Shown here: positions 63,291 through 64,000 of the stretch, in pieces | Numbering within the stretch: position 1 is the first letter of the stretch | How the letters are laid out: each line of letters begins with the position of its first letter | Origin: Ignavibacteriales bacterium | GTDB lineage: Bacteria > Bacteroidota > Ignavibacteria > Ignavibacteriales > Ignavibacteriaceae | NCBI GenBank assembly: GCA_016707115.1 | Contig: JADJIH010000003.1 | Location: 124,001-188,000, forward strand | Direction of reading: 5' to 3' | DNA: 64,000 bases | The notes under the pieces: generated by a model | What the model was told of the DNA's origin: nothing | Databases searched by the model: none | Seen by the model: the letters and a program-made list of their open reading frames with translations, nothing else | Program-made: the position numbers and the translations under genes

Positions 63291-64000
63291 TTAAATAAAT
63301 AATTTCTCATCTATTGAACCTTCAAAGATAATTTTTGCAGGTCCGGTTAAAGAAAGTTTTTTAACTTTCTGATTTTCAACTTCAAAATTAACTGTGAGAT
63401 AATCTCCTCCGAAAGTTTTTAGCTTAATTGGTGGTTTAAGATTATCAGTAACATAACAAATTAAAGCGGCCGCAACAGAACCCGTTCCGCAAGCAAGTGT
63501 TTCATCTTCAACACCACGTTCGTAGGTTCTGATATGAATTACGTTATCGATCACATCAATAAAGTTTACGTTAGTTCCGCCAGGTTTAAAATCATTGCAA
63601 TATCTTATTTCTTTACCAAGATCAAAAACAGGAAAATCCTTAATATTCTGAAAATATGATTTAGGATTTACAGCATCTTTAAGAATATCCGAAATTTTGA
63701 TAACAACGTGTGGTGATCCAGTATCAGCAAAATTTGATGTTATCAACTGCCCGGATGCTTTGATCTTAAAATTGTATTTGATCTGCTTTGGCGAATTAAG
63801 ATTAAACTTAATTAACTCATCATCCAAAACCTCGCCGGAGTACTCAGCATCATTGGATATAAACTTTGCTAATCCGTTTTTTAATCGCGAAGTTTTTTCT
63901 GCAAACCAGATTGAACATCTTGCGCCGTTGCCGCATAAACTCCCTGTTGAACCATCGGCATTGTAGTACATCATTTTATAACTGTAATCCGCCAGATCCT
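63291..64000 (-). CDS. dapF: Diaminopimelate epimerase, partial at window edge
   Basis: The C-terminal part of DapF, which interconverts LL- and meso-diaminopimelate for lysine and peptidoglycan. The frame runs off the right edge: codons upstream of the first Met at 63974 (LADYSYK) also read as DapF. The first catalytic Cys lies in GSLCGNGARC and the second in LACGTGSVAAA. The start and about 70 residues are outside the window. Confidence 0.96.
   Translation of the reverse strand, partial: DLADYSYKMMYYNADGSTGSLCGNGARCSIWFAEKTSRLKNGLAKFISNDAEYSGEVLDDELIKFNLNSPKQIKYNFKIKASGQLITSNFADTGSPHVVIKISDILKDAVNPKSYFQNIKDFPVFDLGKEIRYCNDFKPGGTNVNFIDVIDNVIHIRTYERGVEDETLACGTGSVAAALICYVTDNLKPPIKLKTFGGDYLTVNFEVENQKVKKLSLTGPAKIIFEGSIDEKLFI

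Noticed and set aside
1..64000. tRNA, rRNA, riboswitch, prophage or insertion sequence transposase
   Set aside because: No clover-leaf with CCA end, rRNA-like stretch, recognisable aptamer, phage gene or transposase was seen.

Overview
The window is a gene-dense, AT-rich bacterial chromosome segment. It has about 60 genes, mostly in long minus-strand runs with overlapping or near-touching ends. Several things point to the FCB group, most likely the Bacteroidota/Ignavibacteria side: a secreted subtilase with a C-terminal sorting-type domain, DUF2911 and DUF4834-like proteins, outer-membrane barrels with Gln/Ser-type signal peptide ends, and lysine-rich proteins. That assignment is inference from gene content; no rRNA, tRNA or CRISPR array was seen.

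Layout. 0-9.9 kb holds salvage and hydrolase genes: rdgB, a SAH/MTA-deaminase-like amidohydrolase, an AhpD-like protein, rhomboid, DUF2911, a frameshifted DUF1028 gene, an S15/CocE hydrolase that has lost its signal peptide, a TSUP exporter and an aldo/keto reductase. 9.9-12.9 kb is accessory and decaying: a barrel protein, a lipoprotein whose C-terminal beta-propeller-like part has broken into frameshifted remnants, and a mirrored cluster of REP-like palindromes. 12.9-29 kb is housekeeping: uvrA, lepB, lepA, Ppx/GppA, GT9, a deoxynucleoside kinase, folK, folB, pgeF. 29-33.5 kb is a plus-strand operon: surE, phzF-like, a large membrane protein, comF. 33.5-51.8 kb carries argS, rsfS, pabA/trpG, mazG, phoH, radC, guaA (frameshifted), gcvH, accC, accB, efp, a trxB, and an atypical thioredoxin.

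The most interesting region is 52.98-62.88 kb, one minus-strand gene set that looks like a complete electron conduit. In transcription order it encodes: a membrane protein with two His pairs spaced 14 residues apart (di-heme cytochrome b-like); a membrane-anchored TPR protein; a membrane-anchored ferredoxin-FAD-NAD(P) oxidoreductase; a 20-CxxCH secreted cytochrome; a 1279-residue secreted cytochrome with 52 CxxCH motifs built from 72-residue, three-heme modules; and an outer-membrane beta-barrel. The last three genes overlap or nearly touch, which suggests translational coupling. The simplest reading is a quinol- or NAD(P)H-linked route of electrons to and across the outer membrane. This function is inferred and not shown by the sequence alone.

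The window ends inside dapF, which runs off the right edge. Single-base homopolymer losses break guaA and the DUF1028 gene. For guaA an assembly error is at least as likely as a true mutation.
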